Positions 8,544 to 18,698 are shown, counted from the stretch's first letter. The stretch is 64,000 nt of DNA from Sinorhizobium fredii (GCF_002944405.1 NZ_CP024310.1:1240001-1304000); one strand, 5' to 3'. Numbers and translations are program-made. Notes: generated from the sequence alone by a model not told the origin.

Positions 8544-9569
8544 ATGCGTTCGAATAGACTTGCCGGAATGATGAAACTAGCACTTGTGGTCGGAAGCTTG
8601 CAGCTCGGCTCGATCGGTGTTGCCGCCGCCGATACGACAATCCTGAACGTGTCCTATGACCCGACGCGGGAACTCTACAAGGACTTCAACGCCGCCTTCG
8701 CGGAAAAATGGAAGGCCGATACGGGCGAGACCGTCACGATCCAGACTTCGCATGGCGGCTCGGGCAAGCAGGCCCGATCGGTGATCGACGGCCTGGAAGC
8801 GGATGTGGTGACGCTGGCGCTCGAAGCCGACATCGACGCGATTGCACAGGCGACCGGCAAGATCCCGGCGGACTGGAAGACCCGCCTCGAAAACAACAGC
8901 GCTCCCTATACGTCGACGATCGTCTTCCTGGTCCGCAAGGGCAATCCGAAGGGCGTCAAGGATTGGGGCGACCTGACCAAGGAGGGCATCCAGGTCATCA
9001 CGCCGAACCCGAAGACCTCGGGCGGCGCCCGCTGGAACTTCCTCGCCGCCTGGGCTTGGGCGCGCGCCGCCAACAACGGCGACGATGGCAAGGCGCAGGA
9101 ATATGTGACGCAGCTCTTCAAGCACGTTCCGGTGCTGGATACCGGCGCGCGCGGCGCAACCACCACCTTCGTCCAGCGCGGCCTCGGCGACGTGCTGCTC
9201 GCCTGGGAAAACGAAGCCTATCTTTCGCTCGAGGAACTCGGCCCCGACAATTTCGAGATCGTCACGCCGTCAACCTCGATTAAGGCCGAGCCGCCGGTGG
9301 CGCTCGTCGACGGCAATGTCGACGCGAAGGGCACCCGCAAGGTGGCGGAAGCCTACCTCAACTATCTCTACAGCGATGCCGGCCAGAAGCTCGCCGCCAA
9401 GCACTATTACCGGCCGTTCAAGCCGGAGCTTGCCGACCCGAAGGACACCGCCCGCTTCGCCGACGTGAAACTCGTCACTATTGACGAATTCGGCGGTTGG
9501 AAGGAAGCTCAGCCGAAATTCTTCGCCGATGGCGGGATCTTCGATCAGATCTACAAGCCGGGACAATAA
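8544..9569 (+). CDS. sbp: Periplasmic sulfate/thiosulfate-binding protein
   Basis: 341 residues from the ATG at 8544, preceded by GGAGG five bases upstream; an ATG at 8532 overlaps that site. A signal peptide is visible (basic start, [18 protein letters not shown], cleavage near residue 27). The mature start [19 protein letters not shown] and motifs [14 protein letters not shown] and [17 protein letters not shown] are diagnostic of the Sbp/CysP family, binding sulfate through main-chain amides and the SGGARW loop. It heads an operon with CysT, CysW and CysA homologues, six bases from the next gene. Confidence 0.95.
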   Translation: MRSNRLAGMMKLALVVGSLQLGSIGVAAADTTILNVSYDPTRELYKDFNAAFAEKWKADTGETVTIQTSHGGSGKQARSVIDGLEADVVTLALEADIDAIAQATGKIPADWKTRLENNSAPYTSTIVFLVRKGNPKGVKDWGDLTKEGIQVITPNPKTSGGARWNFLAAWAWARAANNGDDGKAQEYVTQLFKHVPVLDTGARGATTTFVQRGLGDVLLAWENEAYLSLEELGPDNFEIVTPSTSIKAEPPVALVDGNVDAKGTRKVAEAYLNYLYSDAGQKLAAKHYYRPFKPELADPKDTARFADVKLVTIDEFGGWKEAQPKFFADGGIFDQIYKPGQ

Positions 9570-9575
9570 CAGCAT

Positions 9576-10433
9576 ATGGCCTTTCGCAGCAGCACGCGAT
9601 GGCGGTTTCGGCAGCCGAGCGTCATTCCGGGTTTCGGATTGGCGCTCGGCGTCACACTGGCCTGGCTCACCCTTATCGTCCTCATTCCCCTCTCCGGCCT
9701 GATCTGGCGCTCGACGGGCCTCGGCTGGTCCAATTTCATGGCGCTCGTCCTCGACGAGCGCACCGTCAACGCCTTGACGATCAGCTTCGGCACCGCCTTC
9801 ATCGCCGCGGTCGTCAACCTGTTCTTCGGCGTCATTCTCGCCTGGGTGCTGGTGCGCTATCGCTTCCCGGGAAAGCGGGTGATCGACGCCATGGTCGACC
9901 TGCCTTTCGCGCTCCCGACCGCGGTTGCCGGCATCGCCCTGACGGCGCTCTATGCGCCGAACGGCTGGATCGGCTCGCTGCTCGAACCGCTCGGCATCAA
10001 GATCGCCTTCACGCCAGCCGGCATAGTCGTGGCGCTCGTCTTCGTCGGCCTGCCTTTCGTGGTGCGCACGGTTCAGCCGGTCATGGAGGAAATCGACAAG
10101 GAGGTCGAAGAGGCGGCCGCGACGCTCGGCGCCAGCCGGTTTCAGACGATCAGCCGGGTCCTGCTGCCGGGACTGCTACCGGCCGGGCTGACCGGCTTTG
10201 CGCTTGCCTTTGCACGCGGCGTCGGCGAATACGGCTCGGTGATCTTCATCGCCGGCAACCTACCCTATGTTTCGGAGATCGCACCGCTGCTGATCATCAT
10301 CCGTCTGGAGGAGTTCAACTATCCGGCTGCGACCGCAATCGCCACGGTGATGCTGTTCCTCTCGTTCATCATGCTGCTCGTCATCAACTCTATCCAGGCC
10401 TGGAGCAGACGGAGATACAGCAATGGCGCTTGA
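9576..10433 (+). CDS. cysT: Sulfate ABC transporter permease CysT
   Basis: 285 residues with about six hydrophobic segments, starting with [20 protein letters not shown]. The signature [20 protein letters not shown] and the ATPase-docking [14 protein letters not shown] are typical of CysT/CysU. It forms the membrane channel with CysW. The start is six bases after the binding-protein stop, and it overlaps cysW by 11 bases, indicating coupled translation. Confidence 0.94.
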   Translation: MAFRSSTRWRFRQPSVIPGFGLALGVTLAWLTLIVLIPLSGLIWRSTGLGWSNFMALVLDERTVNALTISFGTAFIAAVVNLFFGVILAWVLVRYRFPGKRVIDAMVDLPFALPTAVAGIALTALYAPNGWIGSLLEPLGIKIAFTPAGIVVALVFVGLPFVVRTVQPVMEEIDKEVEEAAATLGASRFQTISRVLLPGLLPAGLTGFALAFARGVGEYGSVIFIAGNLPYVSEIAPLLIIIRLEEFNYPAATAIATVMLFLSFIMLLVINSIQAWSRRRYSNGA

Positions 10434-11307
10434 TACCAGCACGGCCCCGACGGCGTCATCCAAACTCGTGAAAGCGGCAACATCGGAAACGCGGGTCGCG
10501 CGCCTGACGCTGATCGCAGTCGCGCTCGGTTTCGTTGCCCTTTTCCTCCTCCTGCCGCTCGCGACCGTCTTCATCGAGGCGTTTCGCAAGGGGCCGGCCG
10601 AGTTCGCGACGGCGCTTCGCGATCCCGAGACCTTTTCGGCGATCCGCCTGACGCTGATCGTCGCAGCAATCTCCGTTCCCCTGAACCTGGTGTTCGGGGT
10701 AGCGGCCGCATGGGCCATCGCCAAATTCGAGTTCAAGGGCAAGGCGTTTCTGACGACCCTGATAGACCTGCCCTTCTCCGTGTCGCCGGTGATCTCGGGC
10801 CTCGTCTTCGTCCTGCTCTTCGGCGCCAACAGCGCCCTCGGCCCCTTCCTGCAGAAGCACGGTATTCAGATTCTCTTCGCCGTGCCGGGCCTTGTGCTTG
10901 CCACCGTCTTCGTGACCTTTCCCTTCGTCGCCCGCGAACTCATCCCGCTGATGCAAGAGCAGGGAACGAGCGACGAAGAGGCGGCGCTGTCGCTTGGGGC
11001 GACCGGCTGGCAGACCTTCTGGCATGTGACCCTGCCGAACATCAAATGGGGCTTGCTCTATGGCGTGCTGCTCTGCAATGCCCGGGCGATGGGCGAGTTC
11101 GGCGCCGTGTCCGTGGTTTCTGGTCACATTCGCGGCCAAACGAACACCATGCCCTTGCAGGTCGAGATCCTCTATAATGAGTACAATTTCGTGGCTGCAT
11201 TCGCGGTGGCGGCAGTCCTTGCGCTCCTGGCGCTGGTGACGCTCGTCCTGAAGACGGCGCTTGAAATCCGCTACAGCGACGAAATCGCTGCCAGCCGCAG
11301 GCATTGA
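10423..11307 (+). CDS. cysW: Sulfate ABC transporter permease CysW
   Basis: 294 residues and about six membrane spans ([20 protein letters not shown] near the N-terminus). [35 protein letters not shown] and the [19 protein letters not shown] stretch are strong CysW features. It overlaps cysT by 11 bases and is followed after 15 bases by cysA. It is the partner permease for sulfate and thiosulfate import. Confidence 0.94.
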   Translation: MALDTSTAPTASSKLVKAATSETRVARLTLIAVALGFVALFLLLPLATVFIEAFRKGPAEFATALRDPETFSAIRLTLIVAAISVPLNLVFGVAAAWAIAKFEFKGKAFLTTLIDLPFSVSPVISGLVFVLLFGANSALGPFLQKHGIQILFAVPGLVLATVFVTFPFVARELIPLMQEQGTSDEEAALSLGATGWQTFWHVTLPNIKWGLLYGVLLCNARAMGEFGAVSVVSGHIRGQTNTMPLQVEILYNEYNFVAAFAVAAVLALLALVTLVLKTALEIRYSDEIAASRRH

Positions 11308-11322
11308 AAGGTCCATACATCC

Positions 11323-12432
11323 ATGGAAGTCCGCGTCCAGAACATACGCAAGGAATTCGGCCGCTTTCCGGCGCTCGACGACGTGTCGCTCGACATCCGC
11401 TCCGGTGAACTGATCGCGTTGCTCGGCCCCTCCGGCTCGGGCAAGACGACGCTGCTGAGGCTCATCGCCGGGCTTGAGAGTCCGACCGACGGGACGATCT
11501 TCTTCGGCGCCGAGGATGCCTCGAAGAAGACGGTGCAGCAGCGAAACATCGGCTTCGTCTTCCAGCATTATGCGCTTTTCCGGCACATGACCGTGCTTGA
11601 TAACGTCTCCTTCGGGCTGAAGGTCCGGCCGGCGAGCCGCCGGCCGCCGGCCGCCGATATCCGCCGCCGGGCTCTCGACCTGCTCGAACTGGTGCAGCTG
11701 TCCGGCCTGGAAAAGCGCTATCCTGCCCAGCTCTCCGGCGGCCAGCGCCAGCGGGTGGCGCTGGCACGCGCCATGGCGGTGGAACCGAACGTCTTACTGC
11801 TCGACGAGCCCTTCGGCGCGCTGGACGCGCAGGTGCGTAAGGAACTGCGCAAGTGGCTGCGGGAAATCCACGACCGCACCGGCCACACGACGGTTTTCGT
11901 GACCCATGACCAGGAGGAGGCCCTCGAACTCGCCGACCGAGTCGTGGTGATGAGCAAGGGTGCGATCGAGCAGGTCGGCACACCCGACGAGATCTACGAC
12001 CACCCGATCTCGCCCTTCGTCTATGGCTTCATCGGCCAGTCGAACTGCATCGACGTGACGCTTTCGAGCGGCGAGATCTGGTTCGAGGACCGCCCGATCG
12101 GCCTGCGCGCCACAAGCGAGCCGGACGGGGCGGCAACGCTCTACTTCCGTCCGCACGACATCGAACTCATCGATGGCTGCGGCGGCTGTCTCGCGGGCCT
12201 AGTGACGACGAGCCGCCGCGTCGCCGGCACACGGCACCTCGAGATCGATCTCGGCAAGACCCACCCTCCGGTCGAGATCGAATTGCCGCCGGAGCGCGCC
12301 TCATCGACCGACCACACCCGTGTCGCCTTCCGGCCGACCAAGTGGACGCTCTTCCGCAAGGAAGGGGATGTCGCAGCCGTCTCGAGAGAGGTGGAAGCAC
12401 CGGTGAGCGAGCTGGCACGCACCGGCACCTGA
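11323..12432 (+). CDS. cysA: Sulfate ABC transporter ATP-binding protein CysA
   Basis: 369 residues. Walker [26 protein letters not shown] and Walker [20 protein letters not shown] match CysA. The C-terminal TOBE-like part (after about residue 235) contains [12 protein letters not shown]. It hydrolyses ATP for the CysTW channel. It is the last gene of the sulfate operon, followed by a strong hairpin at 12443-12468. Confidence 0.94.
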   Translation: MEVRVQNIRKEFGRFPALDDVSLDIRSGELIALLGPSGSGKTTLLRLIAGLESPTDGTIFFGAEDASKKTVQQRNIGFVFQHYALFRHMTVLDNVSFGLKVRPASRRPPAADIRRRALDLLELVQLSGLEKRYPAQLSGGQRQRVALARAMAVEPNVLLLDEPFGALDAQVRKELRKWLREIHDRTGHTTVFVTHDQEEALELADRVVVMSKGAIEQVGTPDEIYDHPISPFVYGFIGQSNCIDVTLSSGEIWFEDRPIGLRATSEPDGAATLYFRPHDIELIDGCGGCLAGLVTTSRRVAGTRHLEIDLGKTHPPVEIELPPERASSTDHTRVAFRPTKWTLFRKEGDVAAVSREVEAPVSELARTGT

Positions 12433-12442
12433 AGCGGCATCA

Positions 12443-12468
12443 CAGTGCCGCGTCGTGACGCGGCACTG
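12443..12468 (+). terminator. Strong hairpin after cysA
   Basis: Perfect inverted repeat: CAGTGCCGCGTC followed by GACGCGGCACTG with only GT between (in RNA, about 11 pairs and a four-base loop). It starts ten bases after the cysA stop. No T-run follows, so termination would be Rho-assisted or the hairpin may protect the 3' end. Confidence 0.6.
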
Positions 12469-12575
12469 GCTGGCGCCGACTTCCGGTTTACTCTATCGGA
12501 GGGATAGCATCGGGCGAGATCGATCGATCCGATCCCGTTCCTCGGATTGCTGCCCGCCGCGCGTGGAGCCACCGC

Positions 12576-13937
12576 ATGACCGTCATCGAAGAGCTTGTTC
12601 AATCCCTCGGCGAGGCCGTATTGACCGGCGACCGCATCGGCGACCGTTATCGCAGCGATGCCAGCCTGACGGGACGCAGCCTGCCGAAGGCGGTCGTTCG
12701 CCCGGCAGGTGCAGCCGAGGTCGCCATCGCCCTGAAAATCTGCAACGAACACCACCAGAACGTCGTGCCGCAGGGCGGCATGACCGGTCTGGCTGGCGGC
12801 GCCAACCCAAAGACCGAAGACATCGTCATCTCCCTTGAGCGGATGTCCGGCATCGAGGAGATCGACAGCGCCGCTGCCACGATGACGGTGCTTGCAGGAA
12901 CGCCGCTCGACGTGGCGCAGCGCGCCGCCGAGCAGGCCGGGTTCCTGCTGCCGATCGACCTCGGGGCCCGCGGCTCCTGCCAGATCGGCGGCAATCTCGC
13001 CACCAATGCCGGCGGCATCCGGGTCATCCGCTACGGCGTGACCCGCGACAATGTGCTGGGCCTGGAAGCCGTGCTCGCAGACGGTACCGTGCTCTCCTCG
13101 CTGAACAAGATGGTGAAGAACAATACCGGCTATGATCTCCGGCAGCTCTTCATCGGCTCGGAGGGCACGCTCGGCATCATCACCCGCGCCGTTCTCCGGC
13201 TCCGCCCCTTGCCGACGGGTCGCCTGACGGCGCTCTGCGCCCTCGCCAGCTATGCCGATGTCGCCGCCTTGCTCAAGCGGGCGCAGCAGCAGCTGCCCGG
13301 CCTGTCGGCTTTCGAGACGATGTGGGAAAGCTTTTTTCGCTTCATTTGCGAGGCCGAAGGCCTGCGGCTTTTCGAGACATCGCCCGCCTTCGCCGTGATC
13401 ATCGAACAGGATAGGCACGGCCGCGACGGCGAGCGCGACGCATTCGAGGTCTTTCTTGGACAGGTGCTCGAAGACGGGTTGATCGGCGATGCGCTGATCG
13501 CGCAGTCGGAAAAAGAAGCGCAGACCTTCTGGCGCGTCCGCGAAGGGCACGCGCTCGACCGGCTGCCGTCGCTCGCCAATTTCGACGTCAGCCTGCCGAT
13601 CGGGGCGATCGGCCGTTTCGCCGAGGCGTGCGGCGCCGCACTCCACGAGGCGTTTCCCTCAGCCCATGTGTCCTTCTTCGGCCATGTCGCCGACAGCAAC
13701 CTGCACATCGCCTTCTCGGCCCCGGATGCGCCCGAGACGCTGCATGCGGTCGACGAGATCGTCTACACCCTCGTCGGCCGCTACCACGGCTCGATCTCTG
13801 CGGAACACGGCATCGGTACCCTGAAACGCGATTTTCTCGACCGATCCCGCAGTCCGGCAGAGATCGAGGTCATGCGGCGCATCAAGACCGCGCTCGATCC
13901 GAACGGCATCCTCAATCCGGGTAAGGTGCTCATCTAA
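12576..13937 (+). CDS. FAD-linked 2-hydroxyacid dehydrogenase (GlcD/D2HGDH type)
   Basis: 453 residues. The FAD_binding_4 domain is in the first half (GGMTGLAGGANP and GSCQIGGNLATNAGG bind the FAD pyrophosphate). The C-terminal FAD-oxidase domain includes HVADSNLHIAFS and GSISAEHGIGTLKRDFL, which hold the metal and substrate residues. The family oxidises D-2-hydroxyacids such as glycolate, D-lactate or D-2-hydroxyglutarate and passes electrons to a carrier. No GlcE/GlcF partners are adjacent, so a stand-alone D-2-hydroxyglutarate or D-lactate dehydrogenase is more likely than glycolate oxidase. It converges on the RES toxin gene with a four-base overlap of the 3' ends. Confidence 0.85.
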   Translation: MTVIEELVQSLGEAVLTGDRIGDRYRSDASLTGRSLPKAVVRPAGAAEVAIALKICNEHHQNVVPQGGMTGLAGGANPKTEDIVISLERMSGIEEIDSAAATMTVLAGTPLDVAQRAAEQAGFLLPIDLGARGSCQIGGNLATNAGGIRVIRYGVTRDNVLGLEAVLADGTVLSSLNKMVKNNTGYDLRQLFIGSEGTLGIITRAVLRLRPLPTGRLTALCALASYADVAALLKRAQQQLPGLSAFETMWESFFRFICEAEGLRLFETSPAFAVIIEQDRHGRDGERDAFEVFLGQVLEDGLIGDALIAQSEKEAQTFWRVREGHALDRLPSLANFDVSLPIGAIGRFAEACGAALHEAFPSAHVSFFGHVADSNLHIAFSAPDAPETLHAVDEIVYTLVGRYHGSISAEHGIGTLKRDFLDRSRSPAEIEVMRRIKTALDPNGILNPGKVLI

Positions 13938-14497
13938 AGCCAGGAGGCTGGCGATTTCGGGAGCCGGCCCTCTGGATCGATGACGTCGAGCTGCGCTCCG
14001 CTCCGGCCGTTCCAGCGCCAGAGGGCGACACATGTGCCGCCGGGCGACATGTAGGACGGATAGATCACGCCGTCATAGCCGCGCTTCAGAAGGTCGGCCC
14101 GGGTCTTGTGGGTCTGCGGCATTGAGCCCCTGTCGAGTGCGTCGCGCCATTCGCAGCGGTGGATCGCCTCTTCCAGCCGGAGTTCGGCAAGCACATCGCC
14201 ACTCGTCAGGTCCGCCAGCTTCGCGTCGCGAAGCTCGAGTTGGACGATCAGCGCCGGATGCTGCACGAAACCCTGGTTATATTCGGCCCAAGCGGTGGAA
14301 AGCTCCCGCGCCGCGTAGATCGTCGGCGTGCCGACGGGATTCCATCGGCCACCGAACCGGGCGGCACCCTCTCCGGAAAGCGGCATATGCGCCCAGCGGG
14401 GCACGAAGGCACGCCAGAGCGTCATCGGCTCCGCCGGCGACATTTGTTCCTGATCGGAGCGGGACGCGGGCGGAGATCCGCTCACACTTCTCCTCAT
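13934..14497 (-). CDS. RES-domain toxin of a RES-Xre toxin-antitoxin pair
   Basis: 187 residues. The RES domain runs from LWRAF through GGRWNPVGTPTIYAA (conserved Arg and Tyr) and ELSTAWAEY (conserved Glu) to GGTCVALWRWN. RES toxins break down NAD+ in the cytoplasm; that activity is known for the family and inferred here. The ATG at 14497 lies two bases after the antitoxin stop, the usual antitoxin-first arrangement. A GTG four codons later with AGGAG upstream is an alternative start. Its 3' end overlaps the convergent dehydrogenase gene by four bases. Confidence 0.9.
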   Translation of the reverse strand: MRRSVSGSPPASRSDQEQMSPAEPMTLWRAFVPRWAHMPLSGEGAARFGGRWNPVGTPTIYAARELSTAWAEYNQGFVQHPALIVQLELRDAKLADLTSGDVLAELRLEEAIHRCEWRDALDRGSMPQTHKTRADLLKRGYDGVIYPSYMSPGGTCVALWRWNGRSGAQLDVIDPEGRLPKSPASWL

Positions 14498-14499
14498 CC

Positions 14500-14871
14500 T
14501 CAGGCGTAGACGCCGGCGCGGATGGCCTCGAGATAGGCGAGGACCTTGTCGGCCTTGCCTTCGCCGACCAGGTCATAAGCGGTCTTGCCGGCCCAGCCGG
14601 GGATCGGCTGATGTTTGAACCAAATGACGGCGCGGGCTTCGTCGCCGGCCATTTCAGACGCCATTGCGAGGATGCGGACGACCTTGCTCAAAGCGCTGTC
14701 GACCTTTCGCGCGCCAGACTTTGCCGTCAGCGTGTTGCGTGCCACGCCGATCAGCTTGGCGAGTTCGGCAAGTGTGACGCCGAGCCGGTCGGCGACGAGG
14801 CGTGCCGACAGGTACGGCGAATGATCATCCCCGAAGAGTGCCGCCGGAATCTGGAAGTCGACAGCCATCAT
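14500..14871 (-). CDS. Xre/MbcA-type antitoxin (DUF2384)
   Basis: 123 residues. The N-terminal helix-turn-helix-like part contains LSARLVADRLGVTLAELAKL. The C-terminal Xre_antitoxin (DUF2384) motif is clear: IPGWAGKTAYDLVGEGKADK followed by VLAYLEAIRAGVYA, the tail that plugs the RES active site. It should neutralise the RES toxin encoded directly downstream and repress the pair. The start is at a double ATG (14871/14868). A dyad at 14883-14915 sits right upstream. Confidence 0.9.
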   Translation of the reverse strand: MMAVDFQIPAALFGDDHSPYLSARLVADRLGVTLAELAKLIGVARNTLTAKSGARKVDSALSKVVRILAMASEMAGDEARAVIWFKHQPIPGWAGKTAYDLVGEGKADKVLAYLEAIRAGVYA

Positions 14872-14882
14872 GACAAACTCGA

Positions 14883-14915
14883 TCCTATTTTGAGCAGTCC
14901 ACTATTAAATTAGGA
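14883..14915 (-). promoter_or_regulatory. Candidate antitoxin operator/promoter dyad
   Basis: Near-matching inverted 9-mers TCCTATTTT and AAATTAGGA lie in an AT-rich stretch 12 to 44 bases upstream of the antitoxin start. The position fits autoregulation by the Xre antitoxin. Confidence 0.4.
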
Positions 14916-14950
14916 TTAGATACGGCGCAATTCAAGCCCAATTTCCGCCA

Positions 14951-15042
14951 CTGCATGTCTCCGTGAATCGATCTCGATTAAAGACATGCAGCAATTCAAA
15001 CGGCGACCCTTGCGCCTTTGAAAAGACGCGCAGCGCTTTAGG
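14951..15042. repeat. Dispersed rhizobial-type palindromic repeat, copy 1
   Basis: Arms CTGCATGTCT (14951-14960) and AGACATGCAG (14982-14991) are perfect inverted repeats, with an inner AATCG-ATCT-CGATT dyad. A tail starting GCAATTCAAA runs to about 15042. The same arms and tail occur at 29599-29701. It lies between the antitoxin promoter and the 3' end of the leucine operon. Confidence 0.8.
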
Positions 15043-15046
15043 AAGC

Positions 15047-15832
15047 TCAGCTCCGCCAGGACGGTTCGCGGCGCTCGAAGAAGGCCGCGACCCCCTCTTG
15101 CGCTTCTTTGGTTTCCCAGGTGTCGGCGAGTTGCTCTATCGTCGAAGCGATGACGACATCGGTAATCGGGCTGCCGAGCGACCGCGCAAGCCGCTTGGCA
15201 CGGCCGGCGGCTCCCGGAGCCGCCACCAGGTAGGACGCGACTTCGGCCTCTACGGCGGCATCCAACGTGGCAACGTTCGAGACCATCGAGACCAGGCCAG
15301 CGGTTTTCGCCTCTTCGGCCCCGAAAATCCGCGCCGACATGAACATAGGCCGCGCCCTCGCCTCCCCGATCCGGGCGACGACATAGGGGCTGATGGTAGC
15401 CGGGATAAGCCCGAGGCGGGTTTCCGTCAGCCCGAATTTCGCCCCGCGCTCGGCGACGACGGCATCGCATACGCTGATCAGCCCCACCCCACCGCCGAAG
15501 GCGCTGCCGTGGACCCGCGCGATCAACGGTTTCGGCATCTCGTTCAAAGCCTTGAACATCATCGCCAGCCGCGTCGCCTCGGCGATCCGCGTCGGCCTGT
15601 CTGCCGCGAACTGCCGCCGCATCCACTCCAGGTCGCCGCCCGCGCAAAAACTCTTGCCTTCCGCTTCGAGAACGACCGCCCGCACGGTCTGATCGGCTCC
15701 AAGCCGGCCGGCAATCTCCGTGAGTTCGCCGATCATCAAGGCCGAGAGCGCGTTGTGCTTTTCAGGGCGCGCGAGCGTCAGCCGGACAATGCCGCGTTCG
15801 TCGCGGTCGTAGCGGATCGTTTGGTAGATCAT
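15047..15832 (-). CDS. liuC: Enoyl-CoA hydratase, probable methylglutaconyl-CoA hydratase
   Basis: 261 residues from the ATG at 15832, which overlaps the HMG-CoA lyase stop (ATGA). The crotonase fold is shown by RPEKHNALSALM, the oxyanion-hole segment AEGKSFCAGGDLEWM and GSAFGGGVGLISVCDAV with downstream Glu residues. It is the last gene of the leucine/isovalerate operon, where the step converting 3-methylglutaconyl-CoA to HMG-CoA is otherwise missing. The assignment therefore rests on family plus context. Confidence 0.85.
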   Translation of the reverse strand: MIYQTIRYDRDERGIVRLTLARPEKHNALSALMIGELTEIAGRLGADQTVRAVVLEAEGKSFCAGGDLEWMRRQFAADRPTRIAEATRLAMMFKALNEMPKPLIARVHGSAFGGGVGLISVCDAVVAERGAKFGLTETRLGLIPATISPYVVARIGEARARPMFMSARIFGAEEAKTAGLVSMVSNVATLDAAVEAEVASYLVAAPGAAGRAKRLARSLGSPITDVVIASTIEQLADTWETKEAQEGVAAFFERREPSWRS

Positions 15833-16698
15833 GCCGTACTCCTCAAGGAGCGCGCGAAGGCGGCGGCCTGTTCGAGCTTCTCGGCGTCGAGTCCGGTGGA
15901 AAAGCCCCTCTTCCCTAGAAGCGCGTTGACCGCGACCGTATCCACATTGCCTGCGGCGCCGGGTGCATAGGGGCATCCGCCAAGGCCGCCGGCAGATGCG
16001 TCGAACACTCTGAGACCGTGCTCCAGCGAAACCGCGATATTCTCGAGCGCACGGCCTGACGTGTCGTGGAAGTGACCGGCGAGCTTCGTTGCGGCAATCT
16101 CGCCGAGCACCGCTTCCAGCATGGCGTCGACGGCTTCCGGGGTCGCTCGTCCAATCGTATCGCCGAGGCTGATCTCGTAGCAGCCGAGGCCGGAAAGCAG
16201 CCGCACCAGGCGGGCAGCAGCCTGCGGCGCGATAGGCCCCTCGTAGGGGCATTCGACGACGCAGCTCACATAACCGCGCAGCGGAATGCGGTTATGACGG
16301 CTCGCCTCCGCCACCGGACGGAACCGCTCGATGCTTTCGGCGATCGAACAGTTGATGTTCTTCTGGGAAAAACTCTCGGAGGCCGAGGCGAAAATCGCCA
16401 CCTCGTCGGCGCCGGAGGCAAGGGCCGCCTCGAAGCCGCGCATGTTCGGTGCCAGCGCCGTGTAGCGCGTGCCGTGGCGCCGCGCAATGCCCGCCATCAC
16501 GGCCGGAGCATCGGCCATCTGCGGCACCCAGCGCGGGCTGACGAAGCTCGTCACCTCGATCCGCTCGTAGCCGCAGTCGGAGAGCAGGTCGACAAGCCTG
16601 ATCTTGTCGCCGGTATCGACGAGTCTGGCCTCGTTCTGCAGACCGTCGCGCGGCGCCATCTCGACGATCGTGACGTGCTCGCTTTTCTGCGAGGTCAT
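15829..16698 (-). CDS. liuE: Hydroxymethylglutaryl-CoA lyase
   Basis: 289 residues. It starts with VEMAPRDGLQNE, the metal-binding DRE-TIM start of HMG-CoA lyase, and ends with GLGGCPYAPGAAGNVDT, which carries the active-site Cys. It splits HMG-CoA to acetyl-CoA and acetoacetate, the last step of leucine degradation. Both ends overlap neighbours by four bases, so it is translationally coupled to the carboxylase alpha subunit and the hydratase. Confidence 0.94.
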   Translation of the reverse strand: MTSQKSEHVTIVEMAPRDGLQNEARLVDTGDKIRLVDLLSDCGYERIEVTSFVSPRWVPQMADAPAVMAGIARRHGTRYTALAPNMRGFEAALASGADEVAIFASASESFSQKNINCSIAESIERFRPVAEASRHNRIPLRGYVSCVVECPYEGPIAPQAAARLVRLLSGLGCYEISLGDTIGRATPEAVDAMLEAVLGEIAATKLAGHFHDTSGRALENIAVSLEHGLRVFDASAGGLGGCPYAPGAAGNVDTVAVNALLGKRGFSTGLDAEKLEQAAAFARSLRSTA

Positions 16699-18683
16699 TC
16701 GGCCGCCTCCTCGTGAAGCTTGACGAGCACGGTGCCTTCACTGACCTGCGCGCCCTCCGCCACGTGCACGCTCGCTACCTTGCCTTCCCGCGTCGCCGAG
16801 AGCGTAAGCTCCATTTTCATCGCCTCCATGACGACGAGCGGCTGGCCCTTGGCGACCGCCTCGCCGGCGCCGACGCGCACCAGCTTGATGAGTCCCGGCA
16901 TCGGCGCGATGAGTTCGTCGTCGGCGATCTCGCTCGTGTGCCCGCCCGAAAGCGAATCCGGCAGGTGGAAGACGAGGTTGCGGCCACCGAAGAACAAGGT
17001 CAATGTCTCGCCGTCCTTGAGGAAGCGAAGCATCCGCTTCTGCCCGGCCACTTCGAGCCGGGCGCCGTCCTCGAACCGCTCGAGCACCAGGATCGGCAGC
17101 GTGCTCGACCCCGCATGCACTGCGAACTGGTCGCGGCCGCGGGCCTTGAGGGTCGCCGCCACGCGGACTCCGCCATGCTCAACCGTCACCGTCCGTTGCG
17201 CGTCGCCCCATATCTGCCAATAGCCGAGCGACGACCAGGGATCGCTTTTTATGGCCAGCTCGAGGACGCCGGTCGCGACGACTGCCGCCAGCGCCAACGC
17301 CTCGTCGTCGGCCGCGGCCGGCGCCGTCAGCCGCTCGATTTCGCGGTCGATCAGACCCGTATCGGGCCTGCCAGAGCGGAAATCGTGTTCTTCGGTCAGG
17401 CGGATGAGGAAGTCGAGATTGGTGACCGTGCCGCCGATCTGGCATTCCTTGAGCGCGGCCTGCAACTGGCCAAGGGCCGCCGACCGGTTGGGGCCATGGA
17501 CGATCAGCTTGGCGATCAACGGATCGTAATAGGGCGTCACCATGTCGCCCTGCCGCACTCCGGAATCGATCCGCGCCTTGCCTTCCGGAAAGTGCAGGTG
17601 CTGCAACCGGCCGATCGCCGGCAAGAATCCCTTGGCGGGGTCCTCCGCATAGATCCGTGCCTCGAACGACCAGCCGTCGATCGTGATGTCGGTCTGCTTT
17701 TTCGGCAGAGGCTCCCCGGCGGCAACCCGCAATTGCCACTCGACGAGGTCGAAGCCGGTAATCGCCTCCGTCACCGGGTGCTCCACCTGCAGCCGGGTGT
17801 TCATCTCCATGAAAAAAAATTGATCCGGCCAGAGCCCGTTCGAAACGTCGGCAATGAATTCGACCGTCCCGGCGCCGACATAGCCGATCGCCCGCGCCGC
17901 AGTGACCGCCGCATCGCCCATGGCGCGGCGCACCTCGGCGGTCATCCCCGGGGCCGGCGCCTCCTCGATCACTTTCTGGTGCCGACGCTGCAGCGAGCAG
18001 TCGCGTTCGAACAGATGAACGAAATTGCCGTGCCGGTCGCCGAAGACCTGGACCTCGATGTGGCGCGGTCTGGTCAGATATTTTTCGATCAGCACCGAGC
18101 CGTCGCCGAAGGCGGCTTCGGCCTCCCGCCGGGCGGCGTCCAGCGCCGAGGCGAAGTCCTCCCGCCGGTCGACCCGCCGCATGCCCTTTCCGCCGCCGCC
18201 GGCGCGCGCCTTGATCAGCACCGGATAGCCGATTTCGGCCGCCTCCCCGGCAAGGAAGCCAGCATCCTGCTCTTCGCCGTGATAGCCGGGCACGACCGGA
18301 ACGCCGGCGCGCTCCATCAGCGCCTTGGCGGCGTCCTTCAGCCCCATGGCGCGGATCGCATCCGCAGAGGGCCCCACGAATACCATGCCCGCCGCTTCGA
18401 CGGCGGCGGCAAAGTCGGCATTCTCCGAAAGAAAGCCGTAGCCGGGATGAATGGCATCCGCCCCGACGCTTCTCGCCGCCCAGATGATCCGCTCGATTGA
18501 CAGATAGCTCTCGGAGGCCGCCGCCGCGCCGATCCTCACTGCCTCGTCGGCCAGCGCCACGTGGAGCGCGTCGTCGTCGGCATCGGAATAGACGGCGACG
18601 GTGCGGATGCCGAGCCGGCGGGCGGTGCCTATGACGCGGCAGGCAATTTCACCGCGATTGGCTATCAGGAGCTTCGAAAACAT
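16695..18683 (-). CDS. liuD: Methylcrotonoyl-CoA carboxylase, biotin-carrying alpha subunit
   Basis: 662 residues. The biotin carboxylase/ATP-grasp region (about 1-450) contains LIANRGEIACRVI, ARAGGGGKGMR and FMEMNTRLQVEHPVTE. A BT-type middle region follows. The C-terminal biotinyl domain contains VVMEAMKMELTL, where the Lys is biotinylated. It carboxylates its biotin with bicarbonate and ATP and hands CO2 to the beta subunit encoded at 19094-20701. The length matches MccA/LiuD. It overlaps the lyase gene by four bases. Confidence 0.94.
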   Translation of the reverse strand: MFSKLLIANRGEIACRVIGTARRLGIRTVAVYSDADDDALHVALADEAVRIGAAAASESYLSIERIIWAARSVGADAIHPGYGFLSENADFAAAVEAAGMVFVGPSADAIRAMGLKDAAKALMERAGVPVVPGYHGEEQDAGFLAGEAAEIGYPVLIKARAGGGGKGMRRVDRREDFASALDAARREAEAAFGDGSVLIEKYLTRPRHIEVQVFGDRHGNFVHLFERDCSLQRRHQKVIEEAPAPGMTAEVRRAMGDAAVTAARAIGYVGAGTVEFIADVSNGLWPDQFFFMEMNTRLQVEHPVTEAITGFDLVEWQLRVAAGEPLPKKQTDITIDGWSFEARIYAEDPAKGFLPAIGRLQHLHFPEGKARIDSGVRQGDMVTPYYDPLIAKLIVHGPNRSAALGQLQAALKECQIGGTVTNLDFLIRLTEEHDFRSGRPDTGLIDREIERLTAPAAADDEALALAAVVATGVLELAIKSDPWSSLGYWQIWGDAQRTVTVEHGGVRVAATLKARGRDQFAVHAGSSTLPILVLERFEDGARLEVAGQKRMLRFLKDGETLTLFFGGRNLVFHLPDSLSGGHTSEIADDELIAPMPGLIKLVRVGAGEAVAKGQPLVVMEAMKMELTLSATREGKVASVHVAEGAQVSEGTVLVKLHEEAAE

Positions 18684-18698
18684 ACGCCTCTCTTCCGC

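Noticed and set aside
15833..16252. N-terminal extension of the enoyl-CoA hydratase frame
   Set aside because: It overlaps HMG-CoA lyase out of frame. The hydratase starts at 15832 with an ATGA overlap.
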